This document shows positions 8,410-20,971 of a DNA stretch of 64,000 nt, piece after piece. The stretch comes from Ascaphus truei. Lineage: Eukaryota > Chordata > Amphibia > Anura > Ascaphidae. The stretch covers positions 32,418 through 96,417 of the forward strand of contig WSYH01001946.1 of NCBI GenBank assembly GCA_036426205.1. The letters are read 5' to 3'. The first letter of the stretch is position 1, and every line of letters begins with the position of its first letter. The notes under the pieces were generated by a model. The model did no database searches. It saw nothing but the letters and a program-made list of their open reading frames with translations, and was not told the DNA's origin. Made by a program: the position numbers and the translations under genes.

Positions 8410-9830
8410 AATCCCCGATCTACTACCCTCCCACCAACTCCCTTCCCTCCCCTATCCATCCCCCCCCACCCATCCACACCGGAGGCACTACAACCCCAGT
8501 CTCACCCCCCCATCCACGCACGAAAGAGAACCCCCCCACTCTGCCGATTGCCACCGGCCACCCCCGCACACTCCCCCCCCACACCCTCTCACCCCCCCCC
8601 CTTACCCATGCCCACCCCCACAACACCCACACACAACCCCCATCCACGCACTCCCCTCGCGTTCACCCCCACGGACCCACCCCTTTCACTCCACCCCCCC
8701 CCCACTTCACTCACCACCCCCCAACAAGGTCAAAGTGGAACAAAAGAAAAAGTCCCACCTGGTGCGAACGTCCTGGCACCCCCCCAGCCTACGCCCCACC
8801 ACCCCACCCACGTCCGCTTCCTCACTACCAATCCCCCCCCCCAACCCCTCCTCACACTACCATCCACTCCCCTCCCGCTCAACCCCCCCCGACCACCCCA
8901 TCCACCTCAACCCCACCTCCTTAAAATCACGGATTTGGTGTTGCTCGACTAGATCAAACAAGGTGGAGTAAATATGGGACCAGCACATTACAGTGTACAA
9001 GGGTAAATCTAAAAGGCAAGGAGAAACCAAAGAAATGTTGTACCTGTGGGACCCTCACCCCCCCCCCCCTACCCCGCCCACCCTACCATACCACCCCTCC
9101 AAGCCCAATAGTATGCTGCACACGCCAAATATTCTGAATTAGCGCGAAAACAGCAATCTGTGGAAGAAAACGTACCACAGCTCACTGTAACCTAGACACT
9201 GCTATACTTCTTATTAAGGGTTAACGTGCAAAGAAAATCTAGATAGTCCAATTGAAACTTCACAATCTGTGTCAACCCACTTACCACCCCCCCCACCTCA
9301 ACCCATCCCGTTACCCCCCCAGCACTACCCTACCCCTCCCTACCCAACATTGGCCTCCCTCCTCAGCCACCACATCCCTCCCCCCCTACCCATCCATAAA
9401 TAATATAATCTATCACTGTATTTTGAAGCGGAAATAGACGGAAAAACAGAACTGTGAAAGAAAAAGGTACCAAAGTTACTGTAACAATAACTTGTTAAAG
9501 ACATATACGGTTAACTGCTAGATTCCTAAGGAGCTAAAAGGAAACCCTATAACGTGTTTCAACCCATCCTCCCCCTGCCCACAACCCATTCCCTCTCCCC
9601 CACCCACCCCATCCCACCCCCACCCCCCCCACCCCTCAAAAATTGCAAAGGAAAATGGAAAAGGTTATTACATCATAACACCTACTTTCCCCCCCTCGCG
9701 CTTCTCTCTCCCCCCCCTTCTTCTCCCCACTGCCCCCCAACTCTCCTCCTGAAAGCCCCCCCCCTCCCTACTTCTTTTCCTCCCCATCAACCACCCCACG
9801 AAGAAACCCCAAGCAAACTCTAATCATTTC
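8410..9830 (+). repeat. C-rich, G-poor low-complexity region
   Basis: Runs of 4-9 C alternate with A/T-containing breaks over three stretches (8,410-8,930, 9,050-9,110, 9,280-9,830). The proline- and histidine-rich open frames here are a composition effect, not genes. Similar CT-rich DNA follows the Tx1/L1-like ORF at 36,950-37,060, so this may be LINE untranslated sequence. The G-rich complement could form quadruplexes. Confidence 0.7.
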
Positions 9831-10254
9831 AAATTGGTGTCAAAAAAAAGAAAATAAATAAATACCACACTTATGTCGGCACATACAGTATTAAAGGAGA
9901 ATTAGCCTCACCTTAGGAGCACGTGTACCACGAATACGAATAAGTAGCGCCAAACAAGAGGAAGCGAATCGTGGCCACCACTCTCTGATAAAATTGAAGT
10001 CCAATCACTGATAAAGTTGACAATAGTTTCATAAATGTTTAAGCTTAAGTTCCAAGTTAATGATCTCTCTATCTATGATGGGGGAATTCTACAGTAACCC
10101 CAAAAAGACCAGGAAAAACCTCAAACCGAAAATAGGACTAAAAATAAATGGGTAAAGTCAACAGATGGGAAATACAAAAGGTATTAACACTTGAGATAAT
10201 AAAGAAACGAACATAAATTGCCAGATTAAATAGCACTCCTGGATAGTTAAGGAC
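9831..10254 (+). other. Non-coding stretch before the LINE relic
   Basis: AT-rich sequence without a credible ORF. Its position directly upstream of a Tx1/L1-like endonuclease relic suggests the region between ORF1 and ORF2 of that LINE. Confidence 0.35.
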
Positions 10255-11350
10255 ACTAACCACCCCATCCCGTGTCAAAGGTTAATCTATTTTGAAAAAA
10301 AACGAAGAGTGAATATTGCATTTTTGCAGAACACGCATTTAGACATCAAGGATCTACAAAACTACAAAGGTCTTGGTGGAAAATGTGTATATCTCCCCGC
10401 GAATGCATAAGAAAGCAGGGGTCGCCATTCTAATTAAAAAACATAATATTCCAGTGGAAGATCATTCGACAGATCCAGACGCAGCAGCATGCTGAGAATA
10501 CAAAAATTAAACGGCCGAGAGAGAGTATGTCCCAGTAATATCTACGGCCCCACGATCATATCCAATATTTTTTCGAGGACAGGACACAAAGAATCCTTAA
10601 ATTAAAATGAACAAATTTACGACAGGGAGTGACTGGAACCGGATCCCAAGATGTATTATGGCCATCTCATGGCTAAGAAGGGTGCTCCACCCTCAAATAT
10701 ACAAAACACAAAACATGTCCAAATAAAACACTCCCTAGGCCGTGTTGATACGTGGAGGACATTAACCCTAATACAAAAAGAATACTCCTTCTATTCATGT
10801 CCACACGACCTTTTTCAGATTGAAAGTTTTTTCTAACTGCGAAGCGCTACTAAATCAAAGATATCAAAATGGATATTGGAGAAATAGTAATCTCGGATCA
10901 CTCCCATATTTATAAGAAGATTGCAAATGAATATAGAATGATGAAGCCCAAACATTTGGATCTTCCAAACTATTTAGCAAAAAGGAAAATTAGAGAAGGG
11001 CCTAACGAACTGTGGAGAGAGTTTTGAAATGGACTATGCAGCCCCACAAGACCATCAATATTTTTTTGGGGAAAACCTCAACAGAGTCATGAGGGCCAAA
11101 TTATCTGCATTACTCAGCAGAGGTTCAAGAGGGAAGCCAACCAAAGGCTCTAATCTGGCACGCAAGAGTTTAGGGACCAGCTTAATAAAATGCTTAAGAT
11201 GAAAATACCTCTCAAGTAATAGAGAGAACTCTGGCAGAAAAAGCGGCATGGGAAATTGGGAGAAAACAAGAAATAGCAGAACAACCCGCCAGAGAGAGAC
11301 CTACATTTTCACCGGCAACGAAATCAGGTAGACCTCCTGTGTGAACCTCA
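10255..11350 (+). pseudogene. Tx1/L1-like LINE ORF2 endonuclease relic
   Basis: Broken frames on the plus strand show the APE-type endonuclease of L1/Tx1 LINEs: a VNIAFLQ block near 10,305-10,330 (equivalent to the catalytic FLQETH motif), a KAGVAILIKK block near 10,410-10,440, a NIYGP block near 10,535, and IGEIVISDHS near 10,875-10,905. Frameshifts and stops are frequent. The RT that should follow is absent or unrecognisable before 11,390, where minus-strand PLE sequence starts. The copy is dead. Confidence 0.6.
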
Positions 11351-11389
11351 TGAGAGGGTATAAAAAACATAACCTATTGCGAGAAATGA

Positions 11390-11858
11390 GAAGAAAATAA
11401 TGCCAAAAGGCACAAGGGAAGGAATTAGTATTAATTTATTAAAAACACACATAAACAGACTGAGGGATCCACCCCTCCTCAGCTCAATGGATTAGCTTGC
11501 CCAGAAATTAAACCATTATATGGTCTCTAAACATAGAAAAAATCTACACAGTAAACACCATACAACATAGAAAAAAAACCACAATCAATGTAAAAATAAA
11601 CAGAGAGAGTTTAACAGCCCAAGGGAGTTAGAGGTTAAAAACTGCATAGAGGCTATAATACGCTGACAGGGAAACGAACACTCACACTGAGGCAGAGAAG
11701 GGAACCTCTGAGGACCGTACAGGATCCGGATCACGCATCAAGGAAGATGAAAACCGCCTCTGGAGCCTCGGCAAGCTCCGTTTCAGCCTCTCAGCAAACA
11801 CCGCAGATGACCTGCGGACTCTACGCGTTTCGCACCACGTGCTTCGTCAGGAGGTCAC
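11390..11858 (-). repeat. PLE pLTR, copy B downstream end (minus strand)
   Basis: Reverse complement of the pLTR seen at 4,197-4,690, from the part near GTGCATTATTTTCTTC through to the hammerhead. It carries many one-base deletions compared with copies A and C. It lies at the 3' end of the minus-strand copy B unit. Confidence 0.8.
11816..11858 (-). ncRNA. Hammerhead ribozyme, PLE copy B (stem I damaged)
   Basis: On the minus strand the CTGACGA core, GCAC/GTGC stem II, GAAA and ACGCGT are intact. The distal side of stem I reads GAGTCC instead of GAGGTCAC, so the 8-bp stem is broken. The damage may be a sequencing error given the indel load nearby. Confidence 0.65.
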
Positions 11859-12311
11859 GTAAGCGTCATCTGCGCGTATTTGTAGGAAGAAGGAATCAGT
11901 TAGGACGGCCCCCTTCCGACGCCAAACCAATGCCCTTAGAATGCCAGTAGTATGCTTAAATAGTGATGCTACCACTCTTTCCCTTGCTACGTCATGTTTA
12001 CAGCAGCGTCACGTGTTGCAGGTTTAACAGACACATAACAATCCACCTGCAATGCTTACATAGACATGAACATAACATAACTTGAGATCTCAACTTATAT
12101 ACATCACTGAATTAGCAAAACAATATTATTTTACAAATTATTTGCACATTGCGAGAACTAAATTCACCTTAAAATACCCAATTAATTAAAATAGATGCAT
12201 ATAGTGCTTTAATTAAAACATACAAGTTTAATACATATACCATAAAATGAGAGACAATATAATATTATATTAATGAATAAAAATAAAATTAACAAACATT
12301 GAGCCAAATAT

Positions 12312-12882
12312 TTTATCTCAAAAATGGGTGAGCTCAATAAGTTCATTAAAACCAATCGATGTCTAGTTTGCATTTCATAGATCCAATACTGTTCACATTT
12401 TTAATAATGATTATCTCTATGCCGCCTGCTGTCATTGGAATTTGTCAACGCCAAGGTGTGCAACTGGGGTCATTGTGGTGGATCTCTTTAAAGGTTTTAA
12501 AGTGGTGTAAGCGGCATACCTTAGCGAATTTTCGGTATGTTACGTCTCAAATGTTCTAACACGTACGCATTTTAGGGGCCGTTTGTCTGCCGATGACTGT
12601 AAATCAGTTACACGAAGACAGTAAACCACATGCGTAGTCGACAGTTAATAAACTTTGGTGATGTAACTCCGCTAGTGGCACAAGACGTGACGTAGTTCCC
12701 TTACAGAGTTTGACACGCCTGCACCCCACATTTAATGTGCCTTAATACCCAAGCGATCTTTAAGTCACCAGATGCGAGGCTTTCGGTGATTTGGTTGGGG
12801 CCAACATGTTTTTATATTTGGCCGAACGTTTAAAACACTATCCCAGGTTGTGAATTTAACTGAGGGCCCAATACAGGTCCAT
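12312..12882 (-). pseudogene. GIY-YIG endonuclease domain, PLE copy B
   Basis: This is the minus-strand counterpart of the ORF at 3,110-3,724, from the stop complement (TTTTATCTCAAAAATG) back to the cysteine-rich linker. It follows RT sequence directly on the minus strand, so this copy shows the original RT-then-nuclease order. The frame is broken many times by single-base indels, which may be consensus errors. Confidence 0.8.
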
Positions 12883-14608
12883 TTTTCAGTATCCCCAGTG
12901 TTTTTTTAAGATTTTCCTGACCCCATTATGCATATCACTGAACTGAGTTATAAAAGCAGGATTTTTGTATTTTTACTTTTGTCCCTCTTATTTTTTATTA
13001 TATTTCATCAGTGATTTCCTTTCTATTTTTTCCAGTTTCTTATTGAGGATCTATCAGTTCCTCATTATACTTCTTATCGAGAAATCTTGTTTGAGGAATA
13101 GATTGTATATCAATTCCTCAACCTTGGAATTGTTTCTCTTTAGTCTTAGAAACTGTTAAAGGGAATATTCTGAACCCATCTTTTGTCATGACAGCTAAGA
13201 GGGTCAGATAAGAATAACGTTAGTAGCTTTAAAGTGTGTTTTGGTCTGAACTGTATTGGATTCAATATATATTTCCAAATCGAGGAAATTAATGCTAACG
13301 GACTGTTAACACCACTAAATTTTAGATTAAATTGATTTGCATTTAGTTGATCAACAAATCCAAGATAGGATTCCTCAGTTCCCTCCCACACATATGATGT
13401 CATCGATATACTCCTCCACACGCTCAGCTGTGGAGGGAGAACATCGAAATACCTCAAGCGACTCCCACAGTCCCATATATAGGTTGCGAACGATGGGGCA
13501 AAGTAGTCCCCATCGCCGTCCCCAATATTGTAAAAAATAAAGGAATCAAACATAAAATAATTGTGACCCAAATGAATTCAATTGATGTAAGAAAAATCAA
13601 TTTGGGTTATAGGTAATAGTTGTGGGTTCATAAGAAAGTATCTTTGCCTCTATACCTTTTTTGTGGGGATGCTCGTGTATAGTGCTTGCACATCTAAGTG
13701 GCTAATCTACAACTATCATTCCAAACAATTATCCAAAACCTGTAAACCATAGTGGTGTCTTTAAGGTGAGATGGAAGTGATGTGACTAGTGATTGTAGTA
13801 AAAATCTATATGTTGGACAAATTAAAGTATAGAATCGATTCCTGAAATAATAGGGCGTCCAGGTGGGGAAGTGAGGGATTTGTGAATCTTGGGAGTAGTA
13901 AAAGATGGGACTGTGGGTTCTCAATATTATATATTCATATTCTGACTTAGACAAAATCCCAATTGCAAGGCCTCAGTCAAATGTTTTTAATGAGTCCCAA
14001 GTATTCTCGAGTTGGATCTCTCTCCAAGGAAACATAAGTGGTTTTATCTTCCAAAATGCGATAAGCCTCTTAAAATAGTCCTCTTTATCCAAGAGGACTA
14101 TTCCACCCCCTTTGTCAGCTGACCTCAAGACAATATCTGGGTTGGCTTCAGGTGTTTATACTTTTCGTTCCTCCCAGGTAAGGTTGGAATGATGTTTGGA
14201 GGATCTTTTTTTACACATTTCTTTAAAGTCCCTCTCCACCATTTTAACAATAGGTCAATATTATGTCCTCTAGAGGCATATGGGTAGAAGACTGAATTGG
14301 GCTTAAATCCTGTATGAAGGTAACTACTGAAATTGACAAATCTGGGTCACTTTCTCTAAAGGGCTTCAAGGTCCTCAATTAATGCTGCATCTTCGATATC
14401 ATGCTCTATAGGTTTTTAATTGGAGTGTTAGCAGTTGTCACCAGACTACTAAAAGACGCTGTTAATGTCATTTTCCCAAATATTTTTGAAGGTCAATGTA
14501 TAGATCAAACTCTTTCGCATCTCTTGTGGTGCAAAGGTGAGCCCTCTTTAGCACCTGAAAAGATGGTGATCTATAGTGCGAAGATAAAATTAATATACCT
14601 AGCGATTA
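12883..14608 (-). pseudogene. Penelope-like reverse transcriptase, PLE copy B
   Basis: Minus-strand match to the RT at 6,259-7,953, complete from the N-terminal region (near 14,600) to the junction with the nuclease (near 12,885). Readable fragments include MGHNYFMFDSF, YIWDCGSRLRY (shifted frame), SKSEYEYI and ATLDV-region sequence. Dozens of indels interrupt the frame. Because copies A and C are nearly identical and intact, I suspect much of the damage is assembly error. Confidence 0.8.
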
Positions 14609-15760
14609 ATTAATGACTCAGGATCCCCTCTTTGTGGCGGGCTTTCTCCCTCCTCTCTTACCTCGTCTGAGTATCCCCTTTTGCGATTCACTTTGTCAGG
14701 GGATTTGAGGGAGTTGTCTAGATCCCAGCTCGGTCTTTTGACTTGTTTTTTGTGTTTTCTGAAAAAAACAGTCATATATCATCATCTTTCACTGACACTT
14801 CTCTTTACCTACTCTAGTTTTGAGAATTTGTTAGAAACCGGGATATCAAATCATATTTTGTCTTCCTTAGGAGTATATTGTTCTCTCCTGGATGTTATAT
14901 TTATGTTTGATATCATTTGGCTTCCCATTTTTGCCCACTGTGACCAATTATCACTAGGGCTTCTCTCTCATATTTGTTTGTTGATAGGGCCCTTCCTAGA
15001 GTGATCTTTCTTATTCTCATAGTGTGGTCTTTTTGAATTTTTATTTACTTGTTGTGTTTCTTCCTCATTTTTCTGAGGATTTTTAGAGATTTATTGGTTT
15101 TTGGATGGCAACCGGACATTTTGATCCTTTTTCATTGGTTCTTTTAGATGGATTTGTGCTAACTGACTTTTGTGGAGTCTGATCAGGTAAGGTTATCCTT
15201 ATTAGCACTTTTGACTGTTTTGTCTTTCCAATCTTTTTGCCTGTTCTCCAAATAATCAATTTTTATCTCTAGGAATTTTTTATTTTTCCTCAACATGATC
15301 CCTTTCTCATGTTTTTTCAGTTTCCCCCACCATCTCTCTACCTTTTGGCAGCCCCTCTAGTGTTGCAAACTGATAATGTCCGTCTTGACCTTAAATTTGA
15401 CGACAATTCTTTAGTTCCTTTTTCCTCTCTCCCATAAGGAGTTTGACGAGGTTATGGAACTATCTCAGAATTTCTTCCCAATGGCTAAAAAAGCTGGATT
15501 TTCATTGCCATACGTGGGTTTATTAACAGTCGCAACCCTCTAGGGATCCTTTTATGCTTAATAATTCTTCAAAGGATACAAGTTCCCAAAATCCTTAGTT
15601 TCTTGCTCCAACAATTTGTAAGCAAGTACTAATGAGGGTAAATCAGTGGAATCATCTTCCAAATTGACATCATCACAAAACATTTGACCTACTAACGCAC
15701 TTCTTGTTCCATTATTCAACTAGACAAAAATAAGGTGGTGAAATCAAGTGGTACAGCCAT
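14609..15760 (-). pseudogene. PLE ORF1, copy B
   Basis: Minus-strand counterpart of ORF1 (5,066-6,256), from the ATG complement at 15,758-15,760 to a stop complement near 14,609. It is colinear with copy A but broken by many one-base insertions and deletions. Confidence 0.8.
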
Positions 15761-16585
15761 CTTATTCTAGTATTCAAATACAATTGATAAAATACAATTG
15801 ATAAAAGCCCCTCAGTAAAAGGTCTCTCAAATAAAAATAAATGCACTTATACACATAATATAATAATTAATATAACGCGAATACAGTCTTATCTATGCAG
15901 CTAAAAATACGGGGAAAAAGGTAAACCAATGTCCCAAGTCCAACTAAATGAATCTGGAAACAGTTCTTTATCTTGAAAGCAAAAAGCAGGATTTTCAGCG
16001 CTCGTGCGGCAGATGTTTTGATAGGATAATCCCTGTGCTGCGTGCATGGAGCTCTCCCCAGGAGCTCCCACTTCAGAGTGATCCCCCTCAAGGGGGGGAG
16101 GACACCCTGAAAAACAGAGAAGAAAATAATGCACAAAGCGCACAAGGAAGGAATGTATTAATTTATTAAAACAAACACATAAACAGCTAGGGATCCAACC
16201 CCTCCTCAGCTCAATGGATTAGTTCCCAGAATATAAACCATATTTATGGTCTCTAAACATAGAAAAATCTACACAGTAACATACACAACAAAAAAACACA
16301 CACCAATGTAAAAATAACAGAGAGATATATACAGCCCAAGGAAGTTAAGGTTAAAACGCCATAGAGGCTATAATACTGCTGACAGGGGGAAACGAACACT
16401 CACACTGAGGCAGAGAAGGGGGACCTCTGATGGACCGTACAGATCCGGATCACGGCTCAAAGGAAGATGGAAACAACAGCCTCTGGAGCCTCAGGCAAGC
16501 TCCTTTCAGCCTCTCAGCAAACACGCGCAGGATGACCTGTCGTGACCTCTACGCGTTTCGCACCACGGTCTTCGTCAGAGGTCAC
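15761..16585 (-). repeat. PLE pLTR, copy B upstream end (minus strand)
   Basis: Reverse complement of the pLTR of copy A. It ends directly before the ORF1 start at 15,760 and includes a hammerhead at 16,542-16,585. It separates the full unit from a partial upstream unit whose GIY-YIG segment is at 17,031-17,620, the same tandem layout as in copy A. Confidence 0.8.
16542..16585 (-). ncRNA. Hammerhead ribozyme, PLE copy B upstream pLTR
   Basis: Minus strand: stem I GTGACCT with AGGTCAC, core CTGACGA, GAAA and ACGCGT are present. Stem II reads GACC/GTGGTGC and is altered by a one-base change compared with copy A, so pairing is weaker. Confidence 0.65.
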
Positions 16586-17030
16586 TACAGCGTCATCTGC
16601 GCGTATTTGTAGGAAGAAGGGAATCAGTTAGGACGGCCCCCTTCCACGCCAACCCAATGCCCTTAGAATGCCAGTAGTATGCTTAAAGTGATGCTACCTC
16701 TTTCCCTTCAATGTCATGTGTACAGCGGTCACGTTGCAGTTTAACAGACACAATCAAACCGAACCTGCAATGCTTACATAGACATGAACATAACATAACT
16801 TGAGATCATCAACTAATAACATACACGAATAGAGCAAAACAAATAATATTTTACAAATAATTGCACATGCGAGACTAATTTTATCTTAAAATACCCAATT
16901 ATTAAAATAATGCATATAGTGCTTTAATTAAAACATACAATGTTAATACATATACCATAAAAATGAAAGACGATATAATATTGAATAATTAATGAAAATA
17001 AAAAATAAATTAAACAACATTGAGCCAAAT

Positions 17031-17620
17031 ATTTTATCTCAAAAATGGAGTGGGCTCAATAAGTTCATTAAAACCAATCGGATGTCTAGTTGCATTTCAT
17101 AGATCCAATACTGTTCACGTTTTAATAATGATTATCTCTATTCCTTGTCTGCTGTTCATTTGGATATGTTCAAGCCCTTTAAATGTGATGCAACTGGGGT
17201 CATTGTTGTGGATCTCTTTAAAGTGTTTTAAAAGTGGTGTAAGCGGCATACCTTTAGCTGTAATTTTCGGTATGTTTTTTACGTTTCTCAAATGTTCTAC
17301 ATACGCATTTTTAGTGGCCGTTTTGTCTTGCCGTTACTGTAAATTACAGTTACACTGTAGACGTAAACCACATGCGTAGTCGACGTTAATGAAACTTTTG
17401 GTATTGTAACTCCGCTTAGTGGCACAAGACGTGACTGTAGTTCCTTACAGATATGTTTCACGCCTTGCACTTCCACATTTATATGTGCCTTTAATCCCAA
17501 GCGATCTTTATGTCACCAGATGCGAGGCTTTTCTGGTGATTTGCTTGGGGCCAACATGTTTTTTATATTTGGCGCACGTTTAAACACTATCCCAGGTTGT
17601 GAATTTAACTGAGGGCCCAA
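17031..17620 (-). pseudogene. GIY-YIG endonuclease domain of a partial upstream PLE unit
   Basis: Minus-strand match to 3,110-3,724, with the GIY-YIG block, cysteine linker and C-terminus recognisable but frameshifted. Fragments of the RT C-terminus follow up to about 17,727, where the strand flips in a palindrome. Confidence 0.8.
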
Positions 17621-17654
17621 TACAGGTCCATTTCAGTATTCCCCATGTTTTTTT

Positions 17655-17822
17655 TAAGATTTTCCTGACCCCATTATGCATATCACTGAACTGAGTTATA
17701 AAAGCAGGGATTTGTTGTATTTTTACTTTGTAATAAAAATAAGAGGGACAAAAGTAAAAATACAAAAATCCCTGCTTTATAACTCAGTTCAGTGATATGC
17801 ATAATGGGGTCAGGAAAATCTT
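17655..17822. repeat. Palindrome at a PLE strand switch
   Basis: The stretch at about 17,655-17,727 (RT C-terminal coding sequence in minus orientation) is followed at about 17,752-17,822 by its reverse complement in plus orientation, with a spacer of about 24 bases. Directly after, minus-strand pLTR sequence resumes. This could be a foldback in the element, or an inverted-read artefact in a region full of indels. Confidence 0.75.
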
Positions 17823-17859
17823 TTTCGCCTCTCAGCAAACACGCGCAGGATGACCTGTC

Positions 17860-17902
17860 GTGACCTCTACGCGTTTCGCACCACGTCTTCGTCAGAGGTC
17901 AC
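17860..17902 (-). ncRNA. Hammerhead ribozyme, PLE copy B'
   Basis: Minus strand GTGACCT/AGGTCAC stem I, CTGACGA core, a shortened stem II (GACGTGGTGC), GAAA and ACGCGT. One base shorter than the copy A ribozyme. Confidence 0.6.
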
Positions 17903-18351
17903 GTACAGCATCATCTCGCGTATTTGTAGGAAGAAGGGAATCAGTTAGGACGGCCCCCTTCCGACGCCAAACCAATGCCCTTAGAATGCCATTATATGCT
18001 TAAAGTGTGCTACCCTCTTTCCTTGCAACGTCATGTAGTACAGCGCGTCACGTGTTGCAGGTTTAACAGACACATATACAATCCGAACCTGCAATGCTTA
18101 CATAGACATGAACATAACATAACTTGAGATCATCAACTTTATACATACACTGAATTAGAGCAAAAACAATATTATTTTACATATAAATTGCACATGCTGG
18201 ACTATAATTCATCTTTAAATACCCAATTATTAAAATAGATGCATTAGTGCTTTAATTAAAACATCAATGTTAATACATATACCATAAAATGAGACGAATA
18301 TATATGAATATAATGAAAATAAGATAAAATTAACAAAACATGAGCCAAATA

Positions 18352-18955
18352 TTTATTCTCAAAAATGGAGTGAGCTCAATAAGTTCATTAAAAACCAATC
18401 GATGTCTAGTTTGCATTTCATAGATCCAATACTGTTCACATTTTAATAAGATTATCTCTATGCCTTGTCGGCTGTTCATTTGGATATGTTCAAGCCCTTT
18501 AATGTGATGCAACTGGGGGTCATTTGTGGATCTCTTTAAAGTGTTTTAAAAGTGGTGTAGCGGCATCTTTAGCTGTAATTTTCGGTAGTTTTTTACGTTT
18601 CTCAAATGTTCTAACATACGCATTTTTAGTGGCCGTTTGTCTTACCGAGTACTGTAAATTACAGTTACACTGAGACGAAAAACACATGCGTAGCTGACAG
18701 TTAATACCTTTTGGTATTGTAACTCCGCTTATTGGCACAAACGTGACTGTAGTTCCTACAGATATGTTTGCACTCCTGCACTTCCCACATTTATATGTGC
18801 CTTTAATCCCAAGCGATCTTTATGTCACCAGATGCGATGGCTTTTCTGGTGATTTGGCTTGGGGCCAACATGTTTTTTATATTTGGCGCACATTTAAACA
18901 ACTATCCCAGGTTTGGGATTTAACTGAGGCCCATACAGGGTCATTTTCAGTATTC
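18352..18955 (-). pseudogene. GIY-YIG endonuclease domain, PLE copy B'
   Basis: Minus-strand match to the nuclease segment at 3,110-3,724, with readable pieces such as KGLEHIQMNSRQG and CEQYWIYEMQT. Multiple indels break the frame. Confidence 0.75.
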
Positions 18956-19990
18956 CCCATTGTTTTTTAAGATTTTCCTGACCCCTTTGCATTCACTGAA
19001 CTGAGTTATAAGGCAGGGATTTTTTGTATTTTACTTTGTCCCTCTTATTTATTATATTTCATCAGTAGTTTCCTTTCTATTTTTTCCTGTTTCTTTATTG
19101 AGGAATCTATCAGTTCCTCTTATACTTCTTATCGAGAAATCTTGTCTTGAGGAACTTAGATTGTATATCAAATTCCTCAACCTTGGAATTGTTTCTCTTT
19201 AGTCTTAGAAACTGGTTAAAGGGAATATTCTGAACCCATCTTTTGTCATGACAGCTAAGAGGGTCAAGATAAGAATTAACGTTAGTAGCTTTAAATGTGT
19301 TTTGGTCTGAACTGTATTGGATTCAATATATTTTCCAAATCGAGGAAATTAATGCTAACTGAGCTGTTAACACACTAAATTTTAGATTAAATTGATTTGC
19401 TTTAGTTGATCAACAATCCAAGATAGGATTCCTCAGTTCCCTCCCCACAATGATGATGTCATCGATAATCTCCTCCACAGCCTCAGCTGTGGAGGAGAAC
19501 ATCGAATAACCTCAAGCGACTCCCACAGTCCCATATATAGGTTAGCGAACGATGGGGCAAACGTAGTCCCCTCGCCTTCCCCAAGATTTGTAAAAAATAA
19601 AGAATCACAAAAATAATTTGACACAAAATGAATTCAATTGATGTAAGAATAAATCAATCTGGGTTATAGGTAATAGTGTGTGTTCATAAGAAAGTATCTT
19701 GTTGCCTCTATACCTTTGTGGGGGTGCTCGTGTATAGTGCTTGCACATCTAAAGTGGCTAATCTCACACTATCATTCCAACAAAATTATCCAAAACCTGT
19801 AAACCTAGTGGTGTCTTTAAGGTGAATGGAAGTGATGTGACTAGTGATTGTAGGTAAAAATCACTATATGTGGACAAATTAGAAGTAATAGAATCGATTC
19901 CTGAAATAATAGGGCGTCCAGGTGGGAAGTGAGGATTTGTGAATCTTGGGGATGTAGAAAATGGGGACTGTGGTGTCTCAATGTATTAAA
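18956..19990 (-). pseudogene. Penelope-like reverse transcriptase fragment, PLE copy B'
   Basis: Minus-strand match to the C-terminal two thirds of the RT. FAPSFANLYMGLWESLEV and the bases coding the YIDD region are recognisable. It stops near 19,990, and a small piece of the nuclease start (19,995-20,131) follows in the same orientation before the sequence switches to plus-strand pLTR. Confidence 0.75.
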
Positions 19991-20131
19991 TAGTCAATAG
20001 GCTTTCTCTGGTGATTTGGCTTGGGGCCAACATGTTTTTATATTTGGCGCACGTTTAAACACTATCCCAGGTGGTGAATTAACTGAGGGCCCAATACAGG
20101 GTCATTTTCAGTATTCCCCAGTGTTTTTTCG

Positions 20132-20971
20132 GAGCTTGCCTGAGGCTCCAGAGGCGGTTGTTTCCATCTTCCTTGATGCCGTGATCCGGATCCTGTACGG
20201 TCATCAGAGGTCCCCCTTCTCTGCCTCAGTGTGAGTGTTCGTTTCCCCCTGTCAGCAGTATTATAGCCCTCTATGGTGGTTTTAACCTTAACTCCCTTGG
20301 GCTGCTAATACTCTCTCTGTTTATTTTTACATTGATTGTGTTTTTTTTTTCTTATGTTGTGTATGGTTTACTGTGTTAGATTTTTCTATGTTTAGAGACC
20401 ATATATATGGTTTATATTTCTGGGCAACTTATCCATTGAGCTGAGGAGGGGTTGGATCCCCTCAGCTGTTTATGTGTTTGTTTTAATAAATTAATACTAA
20501 TTCCGTCCCTTGTGCGCTTTTGTGCATTATTTTCTTCTCTGTTTCTCAGGGTGTCCTCCCCCCCNNNNNNNTTTTGTGCATTATTTTCTTCTCTGTTTCT
20601 CAGGGTGTCCTCCCCCCCCTTCGAGGGGGGATCACCTCTGAAGTGGGAGCTCCTGGGGAGACGCTCCATGCACGTGCAGCACAGGGATCAATCCTATCAA
20701 AACATCTGCAGCACGAGCGCTGAAAATCCTGCTTTTTGCTTTCAAGAAAAAGAACTGTTTCCAGATTCATTTAGTTGGACTTGGGACATTGGTTTTCCTT
20801 TTCTCCCCTGGATTTTTAGCTGCATAGATAAGACTGTATTCTGCATTATATTAATTATTAATTAATTGTGTATAAGTGCATTTATTTTATATTTGAGAGA
20901 CCTTTTACTGAGGGGCTTTTTATCAATTTGTATTTTTATCAATTGTATTTTGATACTACTTAGACAATAGG
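20132..20971 (+). repeat. PLE pLTR, copy C 5' part, containing a 7-N gap
   Basis: Plus-strand pLTR beginning at CGGAGCTTGCCTGAGG, downstream of where the hammerhead would lie, and running to the ORF1 start. It is interrupted by Ns at 20,565-20,571. About 46 bases before the gap (20,519-20,564) are repeated after it, so the true sequence probably has one copy and no gap. Confidence 0.85.
20565..20571. other. Assembly gap (7 N) between duplicated flanks
   Basis: Seven N bases. The sequence on the right (TTTTGTGCATTATTTTCTTC and following) repeats that on the left. The N run is too short to be a sized gap and looks like a forced join of overlapping contig ends. Confidence 0.9.

Noticed and set aside
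8336..8971. Proline/histidine/threonine-rich ORFs of 193-211 codons
   Set aside because: They are products of C-rich low-complexity DNA; several frames are open at once and no domain is visible.
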